A DNA stretch of 64,000 nt from Telmatactis stephensoni (taxonomy: Eukaryota; Cnidaria; Anthozoa; Actiniaria; Isophelliidae), in the NCBI GenBank assembly GCA_029948255.1, contig JALIZF010001691.1, forward strand, positions 372,001-436,000, read 5' to 3'. Position 1 is the stretch's first letter; every line of letters starts with the position of its first letter. Shown piece by piece: positions 20,301-32,772 of this stretch. The position numbers were made by a program, and so were the translations under genes. The notes under the pieces are model-generated. The model saw nothing but the letters and a program-made list of their open reading frames with translations, did not search any database and was not told the DNA's origin.

Positions 20301-23300
20301 ACAAATGAGTAAATATACTGATTCAATCGATTAATGGATGGATGGATTAAAAATGAGGAAGTGAATAAAGCTAAGACTTACAATAACACCAAATAGAAAT
20401 AACGTGGAACCAATAACTGTTTGCCAAGTCCTAGGGTGGAAAATATATATATAAAAGTTACAGTTACAGTTTATTTGCCATTTTGCGCGCGCTCTGATTG
20501 GTCGAGAACCATGTGACTAATAAAGTACATACACACACACAGATGACACCATTGAATCTTACGCGTGCTCTGATTGGTTGAACGTTTTCGATGAATATTA
20601 TATTAAAACAAACGTATTGCATTTTCCGTGGGTCTATCTTTAATAGATGCACAGAAGACGTCAAAATGTTGTGAGAACAAGTCACGCCACTTGACTTCAT
20701 TTCGTGGCGTACTTTTTCGTTTTCACCACATTTTGACGTCATCTGTGTATCTATTGGAGTACAGACGCACGGAAAAATAGAATCTATTTGTTAAAAAACT
20801 TACTCATATCCACGTGGTATTACCAGTACATATGATTCATGCCGGCCTAAAACTTGTAACACCTGACAATTAAAAGCGCGACATTATTAAAGAATTAAAG
20901 ATAAATATGACCACCCACGGTACACTTAAGTGCATCCAAGATAGCTCTCCCAGCCTCGCTTACGACCTATTGTGTGTATGTTTTGTTTGTGTTTGTTGTT
21001 GTTGTTGTTGTTTTACCGTTAGGTCTGTTTTTCCACGGCAAAGTCCTTTGAGAATCAAAAGAAACAGGGGCGGATCCAAGGGGACTCCTTGGATACCTGG
21101 GAATCCCTCCTTTCTCACCTAAAAATAAAACATTTTTACGTCGAGAAAGAAAAATATCAAGAGCAAGATAAATGTGAAATGAACCCCCTTAGTCTGAGCC
21201 ATGGATCCGTCCCTGAGAAAAGAAGTGCTCGGTAGTCATTTTGGATCAACGAAATCTCATTCATCCAAGATGGCTACCATAAGTCACTTGGCAGTGCGAC
21301 TGCGACCTTTCCTTTCTGTCAGGTTTTCCGTCCATATTGAAATAGCGTTTTTCTTTTGTCTAAGAAACGCTTTTTAGTTCAGATACCTGGCGATAGAAAA
21401 AATATAGAAACGGGCGAAGTCACACAATAAAAGACTAAGAACGCCTTAGAACGCCTTAAAATCCTTTGTCGACGTCAACTCATCTTCAAACTAGACTTTG
21501 TCGAAAATGCTTTTTAAAAACATTCCTATTTTCATAAGAACTTTTCCAAAAATATATATATAAAATATGACATAAAATTCACTAAAAATTAAGTATAAAT
21601 AAGTTAAACATGTTTACACATAATTTTTGGTGAATCTTCCGTCGTATTTTATATATGTTTTTGGAAAAGTTCATGTAAAAAGAGGAAAACAAAAAATGCT
21701 TTTAAAAGACGTGTTAATTATATTATTCTAAAGCTTTTAAAATTAAATGAAGCCTGCAAAACATTTTCTGTGAGATCAGCTCACAATTTCCTGAGCTTAG
21801 AAAATGGATTTTCTTCCTTATTTAGTGTTAAAGACTTTGGGTTTCTAAATTTATCAAGCAACTTAAAGATAGTTTTCAAAGCTAGAGACTCGAAAATATT
21901 CCTAGTCTAATACCACTATTCATTGTATGTACACGTCGTAAGCATAATTCGCTCATTACTGATCATTCTAAAAAATAAATTGAGCCATTTATATAAAGAC
22001 CATCAAAACAAATTAAAGTAAAATTTGATGAAAAAGTAAATGGGATATAATTTCTCTTCCATTGCTCAGTATTATAGATTGTGTCTTTGTTTTGTTTTTC
22101 ATGTTGCAAAGTGCAACAACGTCACGTCGGCAGCTACAAAGTGTTTTTAAATCAAGACTGACGTATTTGTCAATAATGAGCATGTTCGCTTAGAGAAAAG
22201 CATTTTAGGTTAATCAGGATGTTGAGAAAAATTAAGAGGCGGGATTTTAAAATTCGCTTAGATATTTATGTGGTTTAAATATAGTGCTAAATACTGAGTG
22301 GTCTTTGCGTTCTTCCTTCCATTCCTCCCTTTTTACTCGCTCTCTCTTCTGTATCATAAACTTTATCTAATTTTCTCTGATATTTTCTCCTTTCTCCTCC
22401 ATCTAATGATTTTCTTTCTTGCATCCTTTATCATTGATATTTCTTTTTTGTAGTTGTTTCCTTTCCATTAATACTTTCTTCCTCTTTCTTTCTTTTTTAT
22501 CTTTCCCTTTCTTTTTTCTTTCTTCCTTTCCTTCCTTTCCTTCCTTTCTTTTTTTTCTTCCTTTCTTTCTCTCTCGCTCCCTTTCTTTCTATTTTTCTTT
22601 CCTTTATTTTTCCCTTCCTTCCTTCCTTTCTTCCTTCCTTCCTTTCTCTTTCCCATCAACTCAACACATCCTCTTTAATTCCCATCAACTGACCACATTC
22701 TATCTGCTCAGCCAATTATCCTTCTATGTTCAATATTGCTCCATTCTCGTCTACATCACAGTACCAATACCCTATACCCACCGCTGTGCTACGGATACCA
22801 ATTTGATAGTATAATAAAACATGGCTTAGTTTGAACCAGGTTTTCGATAAAAACCAGAGCATGACGTCCCACCTCTCTGCTCGTTTGTTTGGACAATTCA
22901 AGAAAGCGATTTTTGTTTTATTTTCTGTATATTTTTCCAGCTCCGCCATAACCATTTCTATTTACATCAACACGCTTTCTGATTGGTTAAAACCTGTTGT
23001 TCTCGCACACTGTGACATCATCTGTGCATCTATTATAGTATTATAGTATACTTTACCTTGGAAGGTTCCTTGCCACCAATACCCAAGACTTTTCTGCATT
23101 TAAAACGACTCTGCGCATCATCGAAGCTACGTCTGTCGAGAGAGAGAGAGAGAGAGAAAAAAATCCCTTCGCATAAGTAGCGCGTTGATACCAAGATTTC
23201 ACTAGCCTCCGTTGCCGGCTCTCAAGTAAAGGGGGAGGGGAGGGAAGGGAAGTGGAGGGGAAGGAGGTGATGGATGGGGGACTACGTTCTATGGTATTTA

Positions 23301-26300
23301 TCATTTCCCCTGGGAGTTCAAGATAGTGGGGTTCTACTGTATTTATTATTTTCTTTGGAAGTTGAAGATAGTGATTTCTAGATTTCTGCTCCTGAGATAG
23401 CTACAATCTTGAACAAAACCCAACCTCTTTAACATGTTGCTGAAAAACGTGAGGTTCAAATAACAGAGATTTTTTTTATTTTGTGTATAGATCCCCCTCT
23501 GAATCAACATTGAGGGCAGTGGAGGGGGACTTAGAAAGGTTTGCATGTTTTTTAGAAGGCGTTTAAGGGGGAACACATCACCTCTGATTCAAGGAGTTAT
23601 TTCTACGCAACTCTCTAGTATTAAATATCATTCTTTAGATACTTAAGAAAGCAAAGGTGGATTACAATGAGCGCGCCATAATCAGTCAGCAGAATCAGTA
23701 AAGAAGGAAAAATTCTGACCACAAAGTCAACAATGGAATCAGCTGGGAAGGATTGTTCAGACAACAACAAACCGTAAGTATTGATTTTGGAAACTAGGAA
23801 CAATTATCTGAACAAGATCGTGGAGATTAAGGGCAGACATATGTCTCGGAACTATGATTATCTCGGCACTACTGACGTTCTTTTGGTGAGCTGTCTGCGA
23901 TTTGGAAAGATCCGACTAAATGATCGTCGCTTGTGAGTGTTTTGCTAATCAGGATTTTTCATCCTAGTTCTTGAGATCGTGAAGGTAAATAGAGAATCTC
24001 GGAGGAAAAAATGAGTTATACTGCATTGGAAATTCAGCTGTGGTGTAATTCATTTAATTTGGGGCCCTCCGTTGATTGCGTAATGTAATCACTTCGAACG
24101 GGAGTCTTGTTTGAGCTCCGCCCTAAAGAGATTATTAGCATTTAACAGGAAAAACAAACAAAAACAAACAAACAAAAAACAGAGGCTAAAGAGAAGCAGT
24201 GCACGATACCAGGATATTATCCGCTCTCCTTGTTAAAAGATTAAAGCTAGCCAAGTAGGTGGTGTGCTTTAAGGTTCTATTTTGGGACCTCTCACAAAAT
24301 TTTACATATCTAAATGAAAAATTAAGTAGATGAATGAATAGCTCTTTATAACATAAGCAAGACGTAAAGCTGACTTTAACACATTATACACGACTTCATA
24401 AAAGAAAGGAATAAATGGGTGGATGAAAAATTAATAATCATAACTTCAGACAGATGTTTTTTCGAATCTTTTGAGACGCCTACATATTTCATGACTAAAT
24501 AAAAGAAGTAACGATTAGATGGATGAATACGTAATCATGGATTCGACTTTTTCGAAAGCAAGTGGTGTGCCATAATGATCACTTTTGGGACCTCTTACAA
24601 AATCATACTAAATGACTAAATAAAAATCAAAAAGGGAACCAGTGGTTGAATGAATAACTAATCGTGACTTCTGTTGAAGGTCTTTCGAGATTCATATGGT
24701 GTGCCTTAAGGATCACCTTTGGAACTCCTCAAAATTAAATTGTACATGACTGATAAAAGGCAAATGAATGGAAACTGTTATTGATGGATTGATGAATGGC
24801 TACTACTCACTTTTGAGACCTTTATATGTGCATTATTAATAGACCTATTATTAATGAAGAGCAAATGAATGGATTAGCAACTATAATCTAAAAGTAATGA
24901 GTAACAAATAGTGATCCACTGTTTATTTATACCAAAAAGTGGTAAAACAAGCTTCAAAGTCGAGGCTAAAAACAAGTGGAATTGTGACTTCATGATCAAG
25001 ACAGATGCCGGCCAGCAAAGTCTCTCGATTCTGCCAAGCAGTTCACAAAACAATGAATTGAAAAGCGGAAGTCAATAACTGGCTTGTTCCTGTTTGAACT
25101 TTTGAAACTGAAAAGACGTGTTACCGAGTTTCGACACTTAACAAGGACGTCAGTGCTAAGACACTTGAGTGGAGAAATATTCATTGAATTTCCAGTCCCA
25201 CGTATTTAGCTTCCGCGACACGCAGCAATCTCTCCCTAGAAACGTTCGGTCCGTTATTCCCCTGACATTAAATTAGTTTAGTAGCAAGCCTAAAAGAACA
25301 GCTAAAAGAACAAGAGAGACCAATCCCAGCAGGAGCTCAATAACATTAGGGAAAGTTAAAACATAACAAAAGGCTCTGAATAAGCATCGATGATCATACT
25401 GAAATAGTTGTACGCTTTAGTTTTTGGTTCAGCAAATAATAAGGTAAATAAATAGAGTAGAACAACACGACTTTTGCACAACATCGAAGTGTGCCCTGAG
25501 GTTCGCTGTTTTGAACCTCTTGTAAAATTTCACAATTTCCATAATTATTATTCAATTAAATGAACGAACACACGCATGATTCATAGATAACCGAATAAAC
25601 GAACGGACAAATAAACAAACGAATGAATGAATTAATATAAGATCGAGCAAACGAACGAATAGTGAATAATTGATGAATGAATGGATAGATACATTTATAA
25701 ATGAATAATGAATGAACGGAGGAATGGAATAAAGCATAGGTAAATAAACAAATGAATACAAAAATAAACAAAGAAATGACAGATAACCTGAATAGACAGA
25801 TCGAATGTGGTGTACCTCAAGTGTTTCCCATGGGACTACTCTTAACTTTCCTATCGTACACATTTTGCGTACATGCGTCGATTGTTCTTTTCGATTATTT
25901 GGTGACCAGTACCACAACGATCCTGCTTCTCAAAAAAACTACTTTTGCCGATCAAATGGAAAGCAAATGACTTAACTGGGAAACCACTTAACAAAAACAT
26001 TTACTTTTTGTCGATTTTCCTTTTTTGTTGATTTTAGATTTAACACAGTAATTTCTTTATGCTATAAAGACGAGATTAAAAAGCAAACAGTAGGAAATTC
26101 GATAAATTTAAAATGGATAAGCAAAACAAATATATAGATGAAACTGAAAAAATTAAGAATATATGAACGTACGAAAGGAAATAATAGGAATTATATCAGA
26201 CCTAAATATCTCTGCTATAAAACATAATTATTTCATGAAAAATACTATAAAATTATGTTAGAAGTATTTAAAAATAAAGACAAAAACAAACTTGAAGCAA

Positions 26301-27357
26301 TTATAATGCCTTAACAAACACACACACACGACACACACACACGAATAAACGAATGTTAGAAGTAGATTAAACAGCTAAAATATCTCCAATTTTCGTTAAG
26401 AAGAATATAAAATTCATATTTATTTTTATTTATTCAAATGAATTGCCTTATAAACTCAAAACCTGCAACCATCTTACGCTACCTCCTTTTTAGCTGAAGC
26501 AATTAGAGTGTGAGTGTCCAAAAGTTTTAAATATATATATTTTGAACTTCATTCAAAAACATGTAGGATCCCTTTAGTATAAGGATATAAGGAATACAAT
26601 GTTCCTTTTGAAAAGGTGTTAGAATGGTTTTAGCATGTCTGAAATCACGAAAAACGAACTGTCTTCGCGCGCGTTACTTTCGAATCGTGACAGAAACCCA
26701 ACTGCAGCACAAAATATTACTTTCGATATACTGTTTGATAACAGCGAATGGAGGTTTTAAATTTTAAGTGAAATTACTATAAAATTATTTCGTCTTAGAA
26801 TTGATGTACGAATGACGTTAAATCAATCAAATGCGAACGAAGTAAAACAATTTTGTACCAAATGAAAGCTAGTATGATATTGTTAGATTTCTCTTTCGCC
26901 CTTGGCAATGCCACCAAAGAATCGCTTTAAATAAACAACGATTACAACGATGTGGAAGCAGATGAGATCTTGAGCACAATGAGCGGAACTCTGTGCTCAA
27001 GTCTTGACGAAAACCAGCTAAGAATTCCCCTCAAAGAAGAGATAAATCTATTTACCTAATACCTGAAGTTCCAAGACTTAGTACTTGGATTTGTAAAGCG
27101 AAAAAAAATTAGGGAAGAAAATTTTAACGTCAATTTCGAGTTGAGTTCAAGAGTTGTACATGCACACAATTGAATTGGTCATGATTTCTTGAACAATAGT
27201 TATTCAAAAGTTAAACTTTTTGCTTGTTTTATGTTTCAAGAGGTTTATACATGATTCTAGTAAATGAAAAATAGAATGTGGATGCAAGAAGAAAGAAAGA
27301 AACTCACTTGTCAGTATGAAGCAAAGTTGGTTTGCGATTCTCTGCCGCTTCAGCCAT
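17354..27357 (-). CDS. 157-residue four-helix membrane protein, six exons
   Basis: Exons on the minus strand: 27357-27308 (ATG), 20430-20382, 19946-19847, 19444-19393, 17876-17830 and 17529-17354 (stop TAG 17356-17354). All borders are AG/GT and phases match exactly, giving 157 residues. Predicted helices: about 21-43 (TVIGSTLFLFGVIW...), 57-74 (CCRIIAGALFGIVAITWY), 85-106 and 110-134 (SKILLVLSIIHGFLTIG), with a short polar N-terminus and a charged tail. I do not recognise the family with certainty. The order TWQ..., FPGTW, then R..AGAL recalls vertebrate TP53I11 (about 189 residues), but similarity is weak. The first intron is 6.9 kb, and an additional exon there cannot be excluded, although exon 1 joins exon 2 in frame. 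Membrane location is inferred from hydrophobicity alone. Confidence 0.8.
17960..19400. repeat. Degenerate GAAAGCCACTAAAGTG repeat in introns
   Basis: About 65-bp units with GGAAGCCACTTAAATG...TGTCTACAAAGGAAAGCC occur at 17950-18130. A related set, GAAAGCCACTAAAGTGTTTAGTT, recurs irregularly from about 19010 to the exon at 19393. The stretch 18140-19000 between them shows only AT-rich unique DNA. Confidence 0.75.
20463..20790. repeat. Dispersed repeat copy B
   Basis: Same family as 15354-15668: CGCGCTCTGATTGGTCGAGA, a second CTCTGATTGGTTGAA, then arms CCGTGGGTCTATCTTTAATA and GGAGTACAGACGCACGG. It lies just upstream (in transcript sense) of exon 2 of the membrane-protein gene. A small right-arm fragment of the family recurs at about 22965-23048. 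Confidence 0.8.
21065..21215. mobile_element. hAT-like MITE with CAGGGGCGGATCC end
   Basis: Starts CAGGGGCGGATCC and ends GGATCCGTCCCTG, imperfect inverted repeats of a type common in hAT elements. It is 151 bp and non-coding. The flanks are A/G-rich (AAAAGAAA and AGAAAAGA), so an 8-bp duplication is plausible but not exact. Confidence 0.6.
22300..22660. repeat. Pyrimidine-rich (TTCC/CTTT) tract
   Basis: Imperfect C/T simple sequence over about 350 bp inside the first intron of the membrane-protein gene. Phe/Ser/Leu-rich frames here are artefacts. Confidence 0.9.
24240..24840 (+). pseudogene. Degenerate tandem units each holding a reverse-transcriptase palm motif
   Basis: GGTGTGCTTTAAGGTTCTAT then TTTGGGACCTCTC at 24261 reads GVL*GSILGPL. 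Related phrases occur at 24563 (GVP**SLLGPL) and 24697 (GVP*GSPLELL), and only the TTTTGRGACCT part at about 24469 and 24812. The parent is GVPQGSxLGPLL of non-LTR retrotransposons. Spacers of ATGAATGG-like simple sequence separate the units, which are about 95-190 bp apart and dead. Confidence 0.6.
25480..25975 (+). pseudogene. Further reverse-transcriptase fossils with simple-repeat spacer
   Basis: At 25489 the phrase reads SVP*GSLF, and at 25808 it reads CGVPQVFPMGLLLTFL, a frame-preserved but mutated form of the palm motif. The DNA between is (GAAT/GAAC)n-like. The section 25520-25570 resembles 45195-45255, which is likewise followed by simple sequence. Confidence 0.5.
26000..27300. other. 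AT-rich intron DNA, nothing recognised
   Basis: Apart from a short (CA)n-like tract near 26320-26342, I see no exon or repeat family here. Confidence 0.4.
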
Positions 27358-30300
27358 ATTGTTGCCCTCCCTAGAGAACTAAAACTCGCCAAGGCACGAT
27401 TCGTGGAGATTAATATTAAGTGGCTACATCGAGATGTTTCGGTTTCGTAAGTTAGTAACGTGACAAACTCCTTTCAACAGTCTGAATCGAGCGAAGTCGC
27501 TTGGATGCCACGAACCGATGCCGAGTGCCGTGTTTGGAATACGCTGTGACAATATGCAAATTTATCTCGCTTTGTTGATGTACATGTCAACCGTCATGTA
27601 AAACAAAGGATCAAATAACAGCCGTTCAAAAGGGCTTACCATAGTAGACAAGGATAAAAGTTAAATTTATATCCACCAAATATCGAATTTCTGGAATAAA
27701 TCCACGCTATGCTAAATACGTTGATAGTAGTCGCTATCTGGGATTAAACCGCAGAGAATTTCATCTCCAGCTTGCAGTTGATTGTATAATAAAAATTAAC
27801 TGATAAAAGTTCAAAAGAACAGAGATGTTTTAATCTATGAAAAGGTTGACCATAGATCATAATATATTATTTATATATATTATTTATATTTTCGTATTTC
27901 TCGAAATGGTTTTAGTGATCTTTCATGCGAATTCACGTTGAAAAAAAAATCATTCAATGAACCCAAAACAAATTAGCTTTTATAGCTGACTTTCAATGTT
28001 TTTTTTTTTTCTTTTCAGGATTTGCAATTGCTGCTTTCACACTCCTCACGTTTTTTTTTTCACGATAACTTTCAGGCGATTTCACGCAAAAAATTAAATA
28101 ACAGTAAAGCTTTTCAGCTAATATGCAAATGATTTTTTCCTCTTAAATTAGAGACCATGCTAATTTTCTTTTTGAATTTTTAAAAAAATTAACGTTCGTA
28201 TATTTCACGTATATACAATTCCAGAGTTCAGTACTTTAAATCGTTCACAAGTCTCGATCCGTTAACGAATGAGGAATTCTCGGATATAAAATGAACTGTA
28301 GTTTTCCATATAAACAACAACAACAAACAGTTGTAACGAAGTTCAGTCATATTATTTCTCACCATGGCCGTAGTTTGGGACGTTAGTTTTACTCGATAAA
28401 ACTAGTGAGGTAAATATACACTATCAGTATCATAAACAGGTTTAACAACCACCAAAAAATCCCGTCCAAAACCCTAACAACAACAATGCACATTGAGTGG
28501 TCATTTCAGCGGAAATCGAGCTCATCAGTTACCTCGTCTTTAAGGGCGATTCGGTCATCTCTGGAAAACAAATTATTTTGTAGGGTAACTCCCTCGTAAG
28601 ATTGTACCACCAAGCTGATAATCTTTGGCTTTTTCGATAAGAATTGTCTTCGAAAAATGAGCATTCAAGGTGTTTTTTTAAGCTTGAAGTTTGGTAATTA
28701 AACTGTGAATTTTATGCTCGGTTTTAAAGCTTTATGGAAGATTAATGGCTGTAGTTGAAGGCCAAGGACGTTGAATGACGTGCCGTTTTCGCGGAGGCCG
28801 TTCGCTCAGCAAAAAATCCATCATGCTGAATATAACTCGCGTCTATTACCGGTGTAAAAGATCACAATGACAACGAAATCAACAAAGCTTTCATTAATCA
28901 AAAAATCTCTTTTGGGGGGTTAAAACATTCCTGAAATAAAATACATTTGACTTACTTTAGAACTCGAAGCATGGCGGCCGATGAGTGAATTCCAAAAGGT
29001 TGGAATTTACTTCTTTTTTTGCCCGACGACAAAAGTAGATTCGACCTTGACCAAGCGCAGAATTATTCACCTCTGTAAATGAAATTAGAGAAATTTTCTT
29101 CGCTACCAAAAACGATCAAAATTCCTTTTACTTGCCGTGTGCTCGGTTTACAAATGTCCTACAAATAAGCCAGTAGTTTTGTCAGAAATTGATTTGATGA
29201 GTATGTGAAAGACTATTTCCATAAGATTCCATCCTTATGATCGGGTTTAGCCATTGTCTATTTGTGTGGAACAGGTGAAATCGACATTGAAATCATTAGA
29301 ACCCGGATGTAAAACCCATGATGCGCTATTGAAAAAAAATCATCGAACTTACGAATGAACAGGTCGACTAACTACTCGTTAAGTAGGTTATCGAGTATAA
29401 ACTTGAAAAACATGTTTACTACGCATTTGGACCTTTTTGTGTCTTTGCATTAAAATAAGTCGTAAAAGGTACCAGAACCTGTTTGATACTAATTAATATC
29501 TAGCGCGTAGAAACTGTTTTGCGCCCGACACAGCGGGCTACTAACGAACCCAAAATAGAAACGAACATTGACGCTTTTAGTCCTCCTTTAAAAACACTAA
29601 TGAATTTCCCATTGACGGAAAAAAAGCTTCTCTGTAGTTTGAAAAATGTTTCAAAAATGTTGCTTGCTGTAAACAAAGCTTGTTAGCTACCATTTTACAA
29701 TTCTAATTAACTCTACTAGATTCAGCAAAAGCATAATTTTCCTAATTTTTTATTTTCTTTCATTGCTGTTATATGTAATTATGTTGATTTTGTCTGAGCA
29801 ATTATTACTGAATGCACATTTGGAGGACGGACCTTCTCGATTAATGAGTGTGGCTGAGACTCGTCGTTAATTAAAACAGGTTTTATTTTTGTTTTTTGTT
29901 CAGATTGCTTTAAACCTAATTCTAAACAAGTTAACGTGAAATTTATAGATTAGGAAGGAGCAAAAGCCGAGATGGTAAATTTTGATAGTAAAACGCGCCG
30001 ATTTTATGATGTCTATTTCAAAATACCCACACAACTACCCACTACCCTATCTACAAATACATCCCTACCCCTCTGGGGACAATACCTTGATTGTCAGACG
30101 GTCGGCGATCGCTCGTTACATTTCCTCTCCTACCGCGGAACGATTTCCGATCGTCTGAGATCAAATAAGGCTAGGAAAAATACAAAATAGAAGCGCGCCC
30201 TCTTTGCACGGTTATGAATATTCGATTCATTACTTCAGAATCTATGGCGTAAAATGTCTTCGCAGCGTTATTAATAAATTATTACGGTATGGGAAATATT

Positions 30301-30550
30301 TATCGTAAACGGTTTTTCGTTTTTGACGCGTTTCCGTTGCGTTTTTATCGAGGTGTTTTTGCGAGTTGGTAGATCATTTGGTTACCTAGTAACTGTTACC
30401 TAGTAACCACGTGCACAATCGATTGCTCTTGATGAATGTCACTTGATGGATTAATATCTCTTCTCAGTAAGGATAACAAACACCGTTATCATGATAGATG
30501 TCAAAATGTCAGATATGAAATAGTGTTGGTTCGCATGACAATTTAAAATT
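27358..30550. other. Intergenic DNA upstream of the membrane-protein gene
   Basis: This holds the promoter side of the minus-strand gene starting at 27357. I could not fix a TATA box or initiator. An open frame from 29972 to 30190 on the plus strand (72 codons) has no recognisable domain. Confidence 0.4.
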
Positions 30551-30551
30551 A

Positions 30552-30889
30552 TAATAACTGGTATATTAAGCGCTCTGATTGGTCGAGAACTGTGTGATTA
30601 CAGTACACACGCATAGATGACGTCATAGAATCTTACGCGCGCTCTGATTGGTTGAAATGTTTCGATGGATATTATGTGAAACAAGAAGATTCCAGCAGCA
30701 TGGCCGAGTGGTCAGAGCGTTGGTCTCGCAATCTGGTGGTCCATAGTTCGATTCCCCGCTCTGGCCACTAGCTGAGGCTGAATTTGTTCCGATTTCGATT
30801 AGTTCAAACTCAGTATAGCCAACTGGTTCGCCTCCTTGCCAGTTGGGATTCTTAGCTACTTTATGCTGTTGTTATACTTAAATCTTAAG

Positions 30890-30977
<88 letters not shown>

Positions 30978-31020
30978 TTCCGTGCGTCTGTACTCTAAAA
31001 GATTCACAGAAGATGTCACT
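30552..31020. repeat. Dispersed repeat copy C, split by a SINE
   Basis: The left part (30552-30694) matches copies A and B from CTCTGATTGGTCGAGAAC to the GAAACAAGAAGATTCC phrase. The right part resumes with TTCCGTGCGTCTGTACTCTA after 30977. In intact copy A the corresponding junction is GATTCCATTTTTCCGTGGG, so a SINE landed here. Confidence 0.85.
30695..30977 (+). mobile_element. tRNA-derived SINE with (ATT)n tail
   Basis: The head begins GCAGCATGGCCGAGTGG. The A box TGGCCGAGTGG (30701-30711) and B box AGTTCGATTCC (30745-30755) form the RNA polymerase III promoter. A body containing CCAACTGGTTCGCC and CCAGTTGGG (a short hairpin) follows, and the tail is about 29 ATT units (30890-30977). The tRNA fold lacks a proper acceptor stem, so it is not a tRNA gene. 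Confidence 0.85.
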
Positions 31021-31194
31021 GCCAACGTTTTAATCTTGAGTGACTGATCAATAGTTCTATTTCGATATCAGTAAAATCAGATCGTTTATTCGAGAACTTT
31101 CTTTGCAGTTGATTCCCTTGTATTTCCTTACAACATTAATTCCTTTCTGCATAGATTTAAAGGTAATACCATCAACGTCTAAAAAATGTCGCGG

Positions 31195-31290
31195 ATTATG
31201 AGAAAGCGTGACATCTAGTCACGTCACGTCATCTGGTCATCTCATCTTCGTCTTAATGTCACGTGACAAAAATTCCAACGAAATCAGTCC
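31195..31290. other. TCACGTCAC/GTCACGTGAC word cluster
   Basis: Repeated GTCACGTCACGTCATC words and one GTCACGTGAC, similar to the cluster at 16.7 kb but shorter. Confidence 0.4.
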
Positions 31291-31389
31291 TATATCTGAT
31301 GGTCCCGCCGTCCCAGTCCATTTCAGTAGCACCAACACGGTTTGGCCGAGACAATCTGGGTAGACACGAGGAACAATAGACTATATCGC

Positions 31390-31880
31390 TATTTTGTTGC
31401 AGCAAGGTATTCTGGGAATGTTATCTGAACACCAAACAAAAGACGTCATTAGCTACTTTCATACCGTGAAGACTGGGTGCGAGTCCCTTAAATTTTGATG
31501 ATGGCAGTACAAGACATATAAAGTCAGAAAGAGCGCATCAAGCTATATATCTTGACGTTTGGTGTTAATCGGGTTGATATTGAACGACTAACGTAACGGC
31601 CGTGCAAAAACGCCGACAAAATGTCCCTACAACCATACATTTCTTTGTCAATTTTAGCATTTTTGCACGGCCGGATCTATAATGTACATCTGGTTAACAC
31701 CAAACCTTGTAATTTTATATAGCTTGATGTGCTCTTTCTGACTATATGGCCTTGTGTTGCCATCAGCAAAATTCAAGGGGCTCATACCCAGTCCTCACGG
31801 TGCGAAAGTGCCTAATGGTTTGTAAATCTATTGTTCAGTGTTATTTTTACTGCGTTAACAGTCCCAGAATGCATTGATGT
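31390..31880. repeat. Large foldback MITE
   Basis: The arms pair over about 200 bp: TATTCTGGGAATG against CATTCTGGGA, TTAGCTACTTTCATACCGTGA against TTAGGCACTTTCGCACCGTGA (reverse complement), AGTCAGAAAGAGC against GCTCTTTCTGACT, GGCCGTGCAAAAA against TTTTTGCACGGCC. It is non-coding, with target duplications not resolved. Confidence 0.8.
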
Positions 31881-32434
31881 CTTTCTTCGGAAATTGAATC
31901 ACGTGATATGTTGTTACTTATTCTGTCACGTGGTTTTGGCAAGTAATCAAAGGTTACATTATAATTGAACTAACTTGAGAGAATTCGATTAGTGTGGCGA
32001 GGTTGGTCGAAGTGGGCGGTCCCCTAAAACGATCGCACGTGACCTTTCCAGCTCTCTCTCTAATCCGCGTAGCTTTAGCTTTAAATACCATAAAACGCAG
32101 CACTGATGGAGAGACTTTTATTCAAATTTTGTTCAATTTGTATTAAACTCGAAGTCGACTGTCACGCGAGAAGAGGAAATAATAAAGATGTTACTTTAAC
32201 TTTATTGATCGTAAAAAAGTTACCGAGAACTCGCTTCTGTATTATCTTTTCTTTCTTCATTTAGACAATTTATCAATTATTGTCATTATTGTGAGTCATA
32301 TTTTCTCATTATCTTAACATCAGAGAATCAATGATTCGACTACACGAAAAGGAAAAGCTATCTGATTTTATATTCGACTGCAAAATGATATCTGAAGGTT
32401 CGCCGCATTTTAAAAAAAAGTCATGTATAAAAGT

Positions 32435-32772
32435 TTAAGAGGAAAGAAAAAATAAAGAACGAACAAACAAACAAATAAATAAACAATTGGACAAAACAAC
32501 AACAACAATAACAACAAAACAACGACCAAACAAATTACGAAGCAAACAAATAAAAACATACAAATAAAATCAAACAGAAAATAAATAAATACAACAAACA
32601 AACAAATAAATGACAGCAAACAAACACAAACAAAACAAATAACAAACAAATAACGACAAAAAAGCAAGCAAATAACAAATAAGCCTGAAAAAATATAATA
32701 AAGCCAACCAAATTGTAAACCAACCAACCAACCAACCAAAAAGACAAACAAACAAACAAACAAACAATTGCA
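32435..32772. repeat. (AAAC)n/(CAAA)n-rich simple sequence
   Basis: Degenerate ACAA/AACA/CCAA tetramers. Minus-strand Cys/Phe/Leu-rich frames across it are artefacts. Confidence 0.9.

Noticed and set aside
30695..30768. tRNA gene at the A/B boxes
   Set aside because: The acceptor stem does not pair, and the sequence continues into a SINE body with an (ATT)n tail.
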